From NCBI RefSeq assembly GCF_014843845.1, contig NZ_JHQS01000061.1:308501-372500 (forward strand): a stretch of DNA of 64,000 nt, read 5' to 3'. The stretch's first letter is position 1; every line of letters begins with the position of its first letter. A program made the translations under genes and the position numbers. Of this stretch, positions 26,522-34,567 are shown in pieces. The notes beneath the pieces were generated by a model, which had not been told where the DNA came from, searched no databases, and saw only the letters and a program-made list of their open reading frames with translations. Source of the stretch: Mesorhizobium amorphae (GTDB taxonomy: Bacteria > Pseudomonadota > Alphaproteobacteria > Rhizobiales > Rhizobiaceae).

Positions 26522-28252
26522 TTACTCAGCCGGAACAGGGCTGAGGCCGGTATCGCCCAGCGGACGCTGCTTGTCCTGCCTGCGCGCCGATGCGCGGGCA
26601 ACCACTCCGGCGCGATTGACCGACTTGCGCTCGGCATCGATGCGGCGGATCAGAATCTCTGCCCACTCGATCGAACCGAGAAGGGCCAGGATCGTGCCGC
26701 GTTCGGCAGCACCCGCATTCGGCCCAAGAGCCAGGGTCCGCGCACGCAGTTCCTCGACCTCCGGGAAGCTGACATGGCCTGCCGGCATTTGCGGCCCGGA
26801 AATACCATAGGTGGGCAGGATCTCACGCAGCGAGGCATCGAGCTTGTTCAATGCGGTCTCGACAATGGCTTGCGCCGGATTGCTGAACGTCTCGCGTTTG
26901 ACGCGTCGAGCCACCTGATGCATCGATTCCGTCAAGGCGGCCGTGAAGTCCGCTTCCTCGATCAGGCTGGCGATCAGGTCGAGCTGTTCATAGGGCAAGT
27001 CTTCCTTCATCAGCGAAGCGGTGTAGGAGCGGATGTCGCGGCTGAGGATATCGGTTGCGAGATAGTGCTCGCCCGGATCGGCCGGCGCTTTCTTGGAGCC
27101 GCGCGCGATATCGAGGAACATCGCGCCGGCCTCGAGGTGGCGGGCCGTCTCCTGCTGGACAGCGGGAATGGCCCTGGCGAAATCGCTGGCCAGCTTGCGG
27201 TCGAGGAATTTCGGCGTCGAGAAATCCTCGGCGTCCTCGGCATCCGTGTGGCCGACACGCGATAGCACCCGCTCGAACACACCGATGAACGGGAACAGCA
27301 ACAGCGTGTTGAAGACGTTGAAGAAGGTCGAGTAGAGGCCAACCGCCACCGGCACCAGGGGGAAGGTCTCCTTGCCGTCGACGATCACCGGAACGGCCGG
27401 ATCGCCGCCGAAGAACTGCATGGCCCAACCCAGCACCTGGATGGAGACGAAGAACAGCGGGATGGTGATGCACACGCCGATGATGTTGAACGATATGTGC
27501 GCGTAAGCGGTCCGCTTGGCGTTCTTCGAAAGATTGAGCGAAGCCATCCACGAGGTGACCGTGGTGCCGAGATCGGCGCCGAGCGAGAAGGCGACGGCGG
27601 TGGTCCAGTCGAGAATGCCGGCAGCACCCAGGCCCATCACGATGCCGATCGTTGCCGAGGACGAGTGGATCATCGCGGTCACGCCGGCGGCGATGAACAC
27701 GCATTTCAGCAGGTTGAGGTAGGAATCGGCCTTGAGGGTCTGCAGCAGCGACATGACTTCGGGCAGGTTGCGAAGCGGGCGCAGGCCGCCGGTCATCAGG
27801 TTCAGGCCGTAGAAGATCAGCGCGAAGCCCATGCAGGCGAGCGCGATGTTCTTGATCTTCTCGCTGTTGGCGAAGCAGTAGACCAGCGCCGATATGCCCG
27901 CGAGAATCAATCCGAGCGGGCCAAGCGGCAGCGCAATCAGCCCGTTGCCGAGCGTGGTGCCGATATTGGCGCCCATGATGACGCTGATCGCCGGCCGCAA
28001 TGCAATGACACCGGCATTGACCAGGCCGACGACCATGACGCTCATCGCGGTCGACGACTGGATCACGCCCGTGATCAGTGTTCCCGCCAGCACGCCTTTG
28101 ATGGGCGTTCCGGCTGCCTTGGCAAGGAAGTCGCGCATCCGGTTGACCGAGAGCGCCTGGATGCCGTTGGCCATGAAATCCAGACCGAGCATGAAGATGC
28201 CCAGCCCGCCGATCACCGGAACGAGGATGTCCTTGAAGATATCTATGTCCAT
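26522..28252 (-). CDS. Na/Pi cotransporter family protein with PhoU-like C-terminus
   Basis: 576 residues. Two inverted NptA/PNaS-type halves: GVIQSSTAMSVMVVGLVNAG with GANIGTT in the first and IHSSSATIGIVMGLG with GADLGTT in the second; the QSS motifs form the sodium/phosphate sites. About ten helices are followed, after residue 350, by a helical PhoU-like domain that may sense phosphate. It catalyses phosphate uptake or efflux driven by sodium. The upstream gene, 98 bases away on the same strand, is a PstS-like protein, while pstCAB and phoU are absent. Confidence 0.92.
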   Translation of the reverse strand: MDIDIFKDILVPVIGGLGIFMLGLDFMANGIQALSVNRMRDFLAKAAGTPIKGVLAGTLITGVIQSSTAMSVMVVGLVNAGVIALRPAISVIMGANIGTTLGNGLIALPLGPLGLILAGISALVYCFANSEKIKNIALACMGFALIFYGLNLMTGGLRPLRNLPEVMSLLQTLKADSYLNLLKCVFIAAGVTAMIHSSSATIGIVMGLGAAGILDWTTAVAFSLGADLGTTVTSWMASLNLSKNAKRTAYAHISFNIIGVCITIPLFFVSIQVLGWAMQFFGGDPAVPVIVDGKETFPLVPVAVGLYSTFFNVFNTLLLFPFIGVFERVLSRVGHTDAEDAEDFSTPKFLDRKLASDFARAIPAVQQETARHLEAGAMFLDIARGSKKAPADPGEHYLATDILSRDIRSYTASLMKEDLPYEQLDLIASLIEEADFTAALTESMHQVARRVKRETFSNPAQAIVETALNKLDASLREILPTYGISGPQMPAGHVSFPEVEELRARTLALGPNAGAAERGTILALLGSIEWAEILIRRIDAERKSVNRAGVVARASARRQDKQRPLGDTGLSPVPAE

Positions 28253-28350
28253 TTCACGCTATCCCCAACAAGTCGCCACTGCGACGCGGCACGAAGTTCA
28301 GTTGCTGCCCGAAACGCTTGGCGTCGAACCGCCAGGCTCTTCGTTCATCC

Positions 28351-29460
28351 TCAGTTTGCGAGAGGCGGTTGCCCGGCCCAGTACCGCTCGACCTGGTCGA
28401 CGAGCGCCTTCGGCAACGGCACGTAGCCGAGCGCTGCGGCGTCGCTGGCGCCGGGCTCGGCGAAGGCCAGCCTGAAAAGGTCGTGGACGCGGCGGTAGCG
28501 GTGTTCCGAACGCCCCGAAACCTGGACCACCGCGAACACCGCCGTACTGATCGGATAGGCGGCCTCTCCCCCACGATCGGTCAGGGAAGCGAAGAAATCG
28601 CTCGTTTCCTCCCAAGCGACGGATGCGGCCGCCGCTTGCACGCCCTCGGGACCTGGTCTGACGAAATTGCCGGATCTGTTGGCGACCGCCGCGACGGGCA
28701 GGCCGGCGCGAAGCGCCTGGCCATATTCGGCATAGGCGATGGCGCCCTTGGTCGCGGCCACGGCGCGAATGAGAGCCTGCGTGCCTTCGGCGCCGGTTCC
28801 AAGCGGCCATGCGATCAGCGTGTCGGCGCCGAACCTGGTCTTCCATGCCTCGCTGCCGGACGACAGGAACTCGGTGAAGACATGGGTCGAGCCCGAACCG
28901 TCTTGCCGGTGGAAGACGCTGATGGCGAGGTCAGGAAGGGCAATGCCGGGATTGAGCGCCTGGATGGCGGGATCGGACCACGTCTTGATCACTCCAAGAT
29001 AGATGTCGGCGAGGACCGGACCGGAAAGGCGCAAGCCACCTTCCGGCAAGCCGTCCAGATTGGTGACCACCGCGATGCCGCCCATGACGATCGGAAATTG
29101 TTTCTGGCCGTTCCTGGCGAGATCGGCCGGCGGCACCGGAACATCGGTGGCGGCGAAATCCAGTTCGGGCTGCTTGAGCCGCATAAGGCCGGCAAGCGAG
29201 CCGACCGGCTCATAGTCGACGGTCCAGTCGAGCGTGAAGAAATCGCCGCCATCGGCGCGCGCATTCTTGTAGGCCTTCGCCCATTTGGCGATGATCGGTG
29301 CGGCCAGCGTCGATCCCGCACCGCGAATGGGCTCAGCCTGGGCAGCGGAACCGGCTGTGATGGCCAAGGAAACACCAAGAGCGACGACGCCCGCCAACCC
29401 GGTGACCATCGACCATGCACGGCGGAGTGACGCAATACTTGTGCGACGTCCTGAAAACAT
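28351..29460 (-). CDS. pstS: PstS-like phosphate-binding protein
   Basis: 369 residues with a signal peptide (long N-region, hydrophobic core LAGVVALGVSLAITAG, cleavage near AQA-EPI). Phosphate-site loops of PstS are present: GAGSTLAAP at the mature N-terminus, DFAATDVPV, and the RQDGSGSTHVFTEFL loop that binds phosphate in known PstS. It is in the PstS family by size and motifs but is not followed by pstCAB; it precedes the Na/Pi transporter. It may feed an ABC permease elsewhere or serve as phosphate sensor. Confidence 0.88.
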   Translation of the reverse strand: MFSGRRTSIASLRRAWSMVTGLAGVVALGVSLAITAGSAAQAEPIRGAGSTLAAPIIAKWAKAYKNARADGGDFFTLDWTVDYEPVGSLAGLMRLKQPELDFAATDVPVPPADLARNGQKQFPIVMGGIAVVTNLDGLPEGGLRLSGPVLADIYLGVIKTWSDPAIQALNPGIALPDLAISVFHRQDGSGSTHVFTEFLSSGSEAWKTRFGADTLIAWPLGTGAEGTQALIRAVAATKGAIAYAEYGQALRAGLPVAAVANRSGNFVRPGPEGVQAAAASVAWEETSDFFASLTDRGGEAAYPISTAVFAVVQVSGRSEHRYRRVHDLFRLAFAEPGASDAAALGYVPLPKALVDQVERYWAGQPPLAN

Positions 29461-29594
29461 CTTTGTATCCCGCTTGTATTTCCGAAACAGGCAACTGCGA
29501 ATATCGGCGGAAGAGTCAGCAACTCATGCGACCGGCGCGACAAAAAGCGCCGACCAAAGAAGACGAGATCACTCCTGTTTCTTATTAACTCTTC

Positions 29595-29612
29595 TTAACG
29601 ATTGGATGACAG
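29595..29612 (-). promoter_or_regulatory. PHO-box-like half-site before the PstS-like gene
   Basis: On the minus strand CTGTCAT is a perfect PhoB half-site; four bases later TCGTTAA matches poorly (3 of 7). It is 135 bases upstream of the gene. The gene function makes PhoB control likely, but the match is only half good. Confidence 0.3.
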
Positions 29613-29696
29613 CGGCCCGCGCGGCCTGATATTTCAGGCGCCTTTCCAATCAGGGCGAATTGACCGCCAGCCAGGAGAATTGTCCGGGCCGCTATT

Positions 29697-29801
29697 TGCA
29701 TGTCGCCCAAAAGTGCGCAGCGGTTTTGGGGCAACGACATGCATAAAAACAAAGGACCAAAGCGCGTCGACTGAATCCGTTTCAACGCGACGCGCTCTTG
29801 G
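29697..29801. repeat. Interspersed repeat R3, copy 2
   Basis: Core 29697-29743 (TGCATGTCG ... CGACATGCA). The substitutions in the two arms are compensatory relative to copy 1 (C-G versus T-A pair), which supports selection on, or gene conversion of, the hairpin. Same orientation as copy 1, 3.4 kb away. Confidence 0.88.
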
Positions 29802-30003
29802 AGACCGCATCGCCTCGACATGCAGGTGTCCGTCAGCGGCACGCCTTTGGAAGATCTCACGGATTTTTGCGAACCGGAGGTCAACGCGGCAAAGCCGGAC
29901 CTGGCTCCGGATCATGCGCCAGCGTGCGGCAGTCGAGAATTGGCCAGTTGACGAACAGGCCTCCAACCGTATAGTCCGCGCCCATCCAGGCCGCCCGGCC
30001 TGA

Positions 30004-30088
30004 GCCCCTATGGCGGAATTGGTAGACGCGCTCGACTCAAAATCGAGTTCCGCAAGGAGTGCTGGTTCGATCCCGGCTAGGGGCACCA
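30004..30088 (+). tRNA. tRNA-Leu (anticodon CAA)
   Basis: Class II tRNA of 85 bases with encoded CCA. Acceptor stem GCCCCTA/TAGGGGC, anticodon stem CTCGA/TCGAG with loop CTCAAAA (anticodon CAA at positions 34-36), a 13-base variable arm, T stem GCTGG/CCGGC with loop TTCGATC. It reads UUG codons. Confidence 0.95.
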
Positions 30089-30257
30089 TTTTTTCACGCA
30101 GAGCCTCGAAAGCCAGGGACGCACAATTCCTGTTCCCCGAATGCTGCTGGTCCCGAGGTTGAGTCGAACTCTTCGCGGGGGTGTCGTGCCGAGATGAACC
30201 CACAGAAGCGGGGCCTCGCCCCGCCTCTGCCGTCAACTGGACCCGCGAGCCACTACA

Positions 30258-30866
30258 TCACATCGGTCCCGGCACCATCTTGGTCGGCTTCTCCGGCATG
30301 GGGAATGCGTAGTTGTCGCATTTCACCTCCGGGTGCGTCGGGCTGAACATTCCGGCCGGGTTGTCCTTGAACAGCCAGGCGTGGAGGTCGTAGTGGTGGA
30401 ACTCCTTCGGAATGAGCGGATAGTGCCCCTCCATCGGGCCCATGAATTTCTGTCCGAAGAGCTCCGGCGGCGCCTTGGTGTCGGGCGTCAGGGGCACGAG
30501 CCACTCGACGCCGACCAGGCGCAACTCGTTACCGACCGGCTCGTAGATCAGAACATTGGGGCGCATCGGATCGACTGTCGGGCCGATGCTGGGGACATTA
30601 ACGAAATGAATGCCCATGGCGCCCTTTGGGTAGTCCATCGTTCCGGGGATCTTCTCGCCGCTGTAGGAGACGCATCCGACCGTCGACAGATAGAGGTCGC
30701 GTATGGCGGCCGTGTAGTCCTCATACTTGGCCAACGATTGCTTCAGGGCGTCGATCTCGGCCTTGTTGGGTTCTGCGGCATGAGCTGCGGCCGCGCCTAG
30801 ACATGCGCCGATGAGACCTATCGAGACGAGGATCCCGCGACGCCCAAGACTAACTATTTTCGTCAT
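30258..30866 (-). CDS. Secreted or lipid-anchored protein of unknown function
   Basis: 202 residues with an N-terminal export signal (RRGILVSIGLIGACLGAAAAHAA). It could be cut after AHA by signal peptidase I, or lipidated at C22 in a loose lipobox IGAC. The mature part has DLYLSTVGCVSYSG, PKGAMGIHFVN, PNVLIYEP, EWLVPL and a His-rich stretch EFHHYDLHAWLF with Cys near the end. I do not recognise a characterised family. It sits next to a tRNA gene and has lower GC in its surroundings, so acquisition is possible. Confidence 0.8.
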   Translation of the reverse strand: MTKIVSLGRRGILVSIGLIGACLGAAAAHAAEPNKAEIDALKQSLAKYEDYTAAIRDLYLSTVGCVSYSGEKIPGTMDYPKGAMGIHFVNVPSIGPTVDPMRPNVLIYEPVGNELRLVGVEWLVPLTPDTKAPPELFGQKFMGPMEGHYPLIPKEFHHYDLHAWLFKDNPAGMFSPTHPEVKCDNYAFPMPEKPTKMVPGPM

Positions 30867-31135
30867 GCACTCCTCCCAGATTTTTGATTCTGGCCGTGCA
30901 AGACCGAGGCGTAAATGATGCTAACCGCGCGGCCAACTCTATCGCCTCGTCCCCTTGGAACTGTACCGATGCTAGTCCTTCCCACTGCGTGGGAACAGCA
31001 ACCCTTATGACCTAAGCCAAAAGGCTCGTTGGTCGGAGAAGGCACCCGACAAAGTCGGAGCAGGCCGCGGCGAGCGCTGTTTTATGAGGCAGCAGCTAGC
31101 GTGCTACCCGTGCCACCCGCCTTCTTGGGGTCGCT

Positions 31136-32416
31136 CTAGCGCCGCCCCAGCAGGCTCTTCATGCGGTTGCGCAGCAGGCGCGCCATGTTGCGGGTTTCGC
31201 GGTAGAGATGCAACTGCGACGCCGCCTGGCGCACCTGGCGGTCGGCGTCCGGCGAGAGCCCGATCACCAGCGTGCCCATCGGCTTGCGCTCGCTCCACAG
31301 CCGGCTCATCACCGGATGATCGGGCACGGCGCAGGAATCGGTCATCACGATGTTGGGGTCGTCGAGATGCTGCCTGGTGACCTCGATCATCAAGAGCGTG
31401 CCCGGCGAATAGGCAGATAGCGTCTCGTCATAGGCGGTCTTCCAGGTATAGGCGACGCCGGCCTCGACGAAGACGATCAGGCAGGCGATGGTGCGGCCGT
31501 CGAGCGTCAGCGAGTGGATACGGCAGAGATCCTGCTCGGCCAGCCGGTGCACGGCCTCGCGGGCGAAGGCGGCGCGGAAGCGGTCGATCGCCATGGCCGT
31601 GCGCTCGCGGCCCTTCCAGCCGGCCACCTCCAGCGTCAGGAAGCTTTCGATGGCGTGGCGGATCTCGTCGGGTCCGCGCGCCACGACGTGCTCGAGCTTG
31701 CCGAGGTCGGCAAGGCGCCGCTTCAGGCGGCGGAATTCGCGATGGTGATGCGCGCGCAGCGATGCCTTGAGATACGCCTCACCTTCCGCCTCGCTTTCGA
31801 GCGCCGGGCGTTCCAGTCTGCCCGTGGTGACCATCGTCAGGCTGCGCGTCTCGGCAACCGAGGCGAGCAGGCTGGCCACCGGGCCGTCGAGCCGGATGTC
31901 GGGCAGCACAAAGACCTTCGGCAGCTTGAGATGTGGCCGCGACAGCATCGAGAAGAAATCCTCGATGACGCCGACCGGGTCGTCGCGGTCGACCAGCGGC
32001 GTGCCGATCGGACCGAACGGGCTCGACCAGGTGCGCATCACGGGGACGCCGAGCGGGATCGCCGGCCGCTCGACCGAGAACGGCACCAGGAGGCGCAGCC
32101 GGTTGCGGTACTCGTCGCCGTCGCGGATCACGGCGAGGCGTACTTCACGGTCTTCAAGCCTTGGCATCGCCGGGGCGAGGAAGCGCGGGTTGAAGAAGAC
32201 GTTGGGTTCGATCGTGCGGGTGCACAGATAGTCCAGCTCCTCGACCAGGTCGAAGCCGGCAGAGGCCGGGTAGATGGCGAGCTTGCGCTCGGGCCGGTTG
32301 TTGGCGAGGATCTCGATATGGGCGGGATCGGCCTCGCGTGCCAGGCCGGCAAGGCCGGACACCATGGCGCCGGCCGGGCCACCGCTGGTTTCCTCGAGCA
32401 ACGGGACGGCGGCCAT
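31136..32416 (-). CDS. GNAT/FemAB-like acyltransferase, CelD/BcsL family
   Basis: 426 residues. The C-terminal half has an acetyltransferase fold of the Acetyltransf_6 type (SLRAHHHREFRRLKRRL, DLCRIHSLTLDGRTIACLIVF, YDETLSAYSPGTLLMIEV), as in proteins linked to cellulose or exopolysaccharide modification. The ATG at 32416 shares its A with the TGA of the upstream flippase gene (TGATG), so the two are translationally coupled. The likely role is acyl decoration of a surface polysaccharide; the substrate is unknown. Confidence 0.82.
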   Translation of the reverse strand: MAAVPLLEETSGGPAGAMVSGLAGLAREADPAHIEILANNRPERKLAIYPASAGFDLVEELDYLCTRTIEPNVFFNPRFLAPAMPRLEDREVRLAVIRDGDEYRNRLRLLVPFSVERPAIPLGVPVMRTWSSPFGPIGTPLVDRDDPVGVIEDFFSMLSRPHLKLPKVFVLPDIRLDGPVASLLASVAETRSLTMVTTGRLERPALESEAEGEAYLKASLRAHHHREFRRLKRRLADLGKLEHVVARGPDEIRHAIESFLTLEVAGWKGRERTAMAIDRFRAAFAREAVHRLAEQDLCRIHSLTLDGRTIACLIVFVEAGVAYTWKTAYDETLSAYSPGTLLMIEVTRQHLDDPNIVMTDSCAVPDHPVMSRLWSERKPMGTLVIGLSPDADRQVRQAASQLHLYRETRNMARLLRNRMKSLLGRR

Positions 32417-33825
32417 CAGGCGTCTCTCCTGGCGGGCACGAAGATGGCCATGACGATACCGAGCTTGCGCCAGACGGTGAAGGACAGCGCGCCGGCCTCG
32501 AAGATCATGGCGAAACTGGTGGCGATCGCCGCGCCCCACAGGCCGAAATGCGGGATCAGCAGCACATTGAGGCCGATGTTGAAGGCCAGCGTCATGGCAT
32601 AGACGGCGGCGCAGATGTTCTGGTTGCCGCTCATGGTCAAAAGGCTCTCGCAGGGGCCGACCGCGGCCCGCGCCACGACGCCGAACACCAGCAGGAACAG
32701 CAGCGGATAGCCGGCGGTGAATTCGGGACCGAACAGCACCAGCATCGGCTGTCCCAGCGCCAACACCAGGAGCGCCATCACCAGCGAGGGCCAGAACGTC
32801 CACGACACCGTCTCGCGGGCGAAGGCGGCAAGCTTTTCCGGCTCGCCATGGGTGAACTGGGCGTAGCGCTGGGCAACGCCGGCCTTGACGGCGAAATAGA
32901 CGAAATGCACCAGCGCCAGTGTCTTGACGGTGGCGAAATAGACGGCAACGTCATTGGGGTCGAGATAGGCGCCGACCATCAGCACATCGGCATTGGTGAG
33001 CAGGAAGAAGAAGCTCTCGACCAGGAAGATCGGCAGCGAGACGACGAACCACTGCCCAAAATGCACCTTCATCGGCCCGGTCGGGATAATCCGTTCCATG
33101 CGCGAGGTGACGCCGATCAGCTGACCGAGCGTGGTGACATAAGTCGCGGCGATCGAGGCGAAGATGGCGGTCCTGGCGTCGGGTGCGTAGCCCAACGCCA
33201 GCATCAGCGCCATGAACGCCAGGATCAGCACCGGCCGCACCAGATAGGTCGGCGAGAGCGCAAACAGCGCCCATGAGTTGGCGCGCGACAGCCCTTGCAG
33301 CAAGTCGCCCATCGCGATCATCGGCAGGCAGAAGACGCCGAGGATGAAGGGCACGACATAGTAGTTCTGCAGCCATGCCGATCCCAGCCAGACGCCGAGG
33401 GCGCCCAGCCCCGCGATGAGCGTTGATGCGATCAGCACGAACAGGCGGCTCGCCACGACGATGCCGCGCAATTCGGCCAGCATGCCGCGCTCACGGTATT
33501 CGGGAATGAAGCGGATGACCGAGGTGTGGAAGCCGAGGCAGGCGAGGTTGCCGACGATGACCATCGTCACCCAGACGAGGACGAAGATGCCGTATTCGAA
33601 CGAACCAATCCAGCGCGCCATCAGCACCTGGCTGACGAAGGCGATGACGGCACTGATGATGCGGATGGAAAAGGCGATGACCGACATGCGCCCGGCCTCG
33701 CCGCGCTCGTCGGCGGTGAACAGCACGGCGTCGATCCGGTCAAGCAACGGCACCATGCGCAGCGCCACACGCTGCGGCAAAAACCGCTCGGCTGTCGTGG
33801 CCGCGGAAAAGCGCACCCCGATCAC
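32416..33825 (-). CDS. Polysaccharide flippase (Wzx/MATE-like)
   Basis: 469 residues with about 12-14 membrane helices. The start of the conserved part, FSIRIISAVIAFVSQVLMARWIG, is the classical first helix of O-antigen/exopolysaccharide flippases. The true start may be downstream of 33825, since the first 46 residues are not membrane-like; an internal Met stands right before SVIAFSIRI. Coupled with the acyltransferase gene. No glycosyltransferases are adjacent, so the glycan is made by genes elsewhere. Confidence 0.85.
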   Translation of the reverse strand: MIGVRFSAATTAERFLPQRVALRMVPLLDRIDAVLFTADERGEAGRMSVIAFSIRIISAVIAFVSQVLMARWIGSFEYGIFVLVWVTMVIVGNLACLGFHTSVIRFIPEYRERGMLAELRGIVVASRLFVLIASTLIAGLGALGVWLGSAWLQNYYVVPFILGVFCLPMIAMGDLLQGLSRANSWALFALSPTYLVRPVLILAFMALMLALGYAPDARTAIFASIAATYVTTLGQLIGVTSRMERIIPTGPMKVHFGQWFVVSLPIFLVESFFFLLTNADVLMVGAYLDPNDVAVYFATVKTLALVHFVYFAVKAGVAQRYAQFTHGEPEKLAAFARETVSWTFWPSLVMALLVLALGQPMLVLFGPEFTAGYPLLFLLVFGVVARAAVGPCESLLTMSGNQNICAAVYAMTLAFNIGLNVLLIPHFGLWGAAIATSFAMIFEAGALSFTVWRKLGIVMAIFVPARRDA

Positions 33826-34057
33826 ACTCCGTTTTCCGCCTCTTTTTCTGCATTTCGCTCTATCCGAAACACCTTAAGAAACGGTTGGGTGAGCCGCCGG
33901 TGCGCGGATGACGAATGGCGAGCGAACGCCGGGGAGTTGCCGAAGGCAACGGGCCCCCGGCCGGGAGGCGGTCCGTATCGCATGGCGTCACCGCGCCTTA
34001 CGATCAACCTTTGACAACTGAGAATGTACGGCCCTAATGCCACGGCGTGGAGGGGAC

Positions 34058-34147
34058 ATGAGCCAGCTCTTAATTCAGCAGTATCTTAACGAGATTGACA
34101 GAAAGAAGCCGCGCAGTTCGAGTTCGAGGCCGAAATGGTGCGGCTGA
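34058..34147 (+). pseudogene. Short ORF, possible N-terminal remnant of a DNA methyltransferase
   Basis: 29 codons starting ATG with GGAGGGG just upstream, reading MSQLLIQQYLNEIDRKKPR. The pattern LLIQxYLxEIDRL is how I remember the N-terminus of large adenine-specific DNA methyltransferase/restriction proteins; similarity ends after about 15 residues and a stop follows. This is recollection of a family pattern, not a search result. Confidence 0.3.
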
Positions 34148-34220
34148 AGGCGGCGTAGAAACGAATAGGCCGACGCCCCTGGCCAAGGCTCGTTCAGCAA
34201 AAAGCAGTGAACCACCCAGG

Positions 34221-34252
34221 AAGAAAATAAGAAACCCGCCTTGGCGGCGGGT
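34221..34252 (-). terminator. Rho-independent terminator without an obvious gene
   Basis: Minus strand: 7-bp stem ACCCGCC / GGCGGGT (34252-34246 and 34240-34234), 5-base loop, then TTCTTATTTTCTT. Upstream on that strand are a second small hairpin GGCGC/GCGCC and a TATAGT that could be a -10 element, so a small RNA of about 60 bases is possible. It could also be a relic of a lost gene. Confidence 0.6.
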
Positions 34253-34498
34253 CGTCGGCGCAAATCAGCGCCATACTCAAAACTATAGCATAGTTGCCGT
34301 CACAACACCACAGGAAATGGAAACGCGGGGCCTCGGCATGCCGCGCATCTGACCATCTCGCCAAGGACGGTCGATCATCATGTCTCGGCGGTGCTGGACA
34401 AGCTGGAGCCGTCTCGCGCGGCGAGGCAACGGCCGCCGTGCGAGCGTCAGGGCTGCTGTAACGCCGGTTTTCCTGGTCGGAAAAAATCGCCAGGGCCG

Positions 34499-34556
34499 GC
34501 GCCGCCCCTCATCCGCCCTTCGGGCACCTTCTCCCCGTATAGGGACGGGGAGAAGG
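34499..34556. repeat. Palindromic repeat R5 downstream of secA
   Basis: Contains CCGCCCTTCGGG and the hairpin CTTCTCCCCGTA..GACGGGGAGAAG. I recognise this as a very common intergenic repeat of Rhizobiales. It begins about 12 bases after the secA stop and may also end secA transcription. Confidence 0.75.
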
Positions 34557-34567
34557 AATAAGGTGCG

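Larger units (their letters stand above)
29461..30003. other. Non-coding stretch between the PstS-like gene and tRNA-Leu
   Basis: 543 bases. The first 150 are the pstS promoter region with a PHO-box-like half-site; then repeat R3 copy 2 at 29697-29801. The remainder up to the tRNA holds no open frame that I can support and should include the tRNA promoter. Confidence 0.65.
33826..34567. other. Long intergenic region between flippase and secA
   Basis: 742 bases. It holds a possible gene remnant (34058-34147), a minus-strand terminator with no obvious gene (34221-34252), and repeat R5 (34499-34556). The rest carries no open frame with a credible start. It looks like decayed accessory DNA. Confidence 0.6.

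Noticed and set aside
30004..30088. tRNA-Leu as attachment site of an integrated element
   Set aside because: No integrase, no excisionase and no recognisable repeat of the tRNA end were found within the window.
30863..31045. 60-codon frame upstream of the unknown exported protein gene
   Set aside because: No ribosome site, no recognisable sequence; more likely promoter region.
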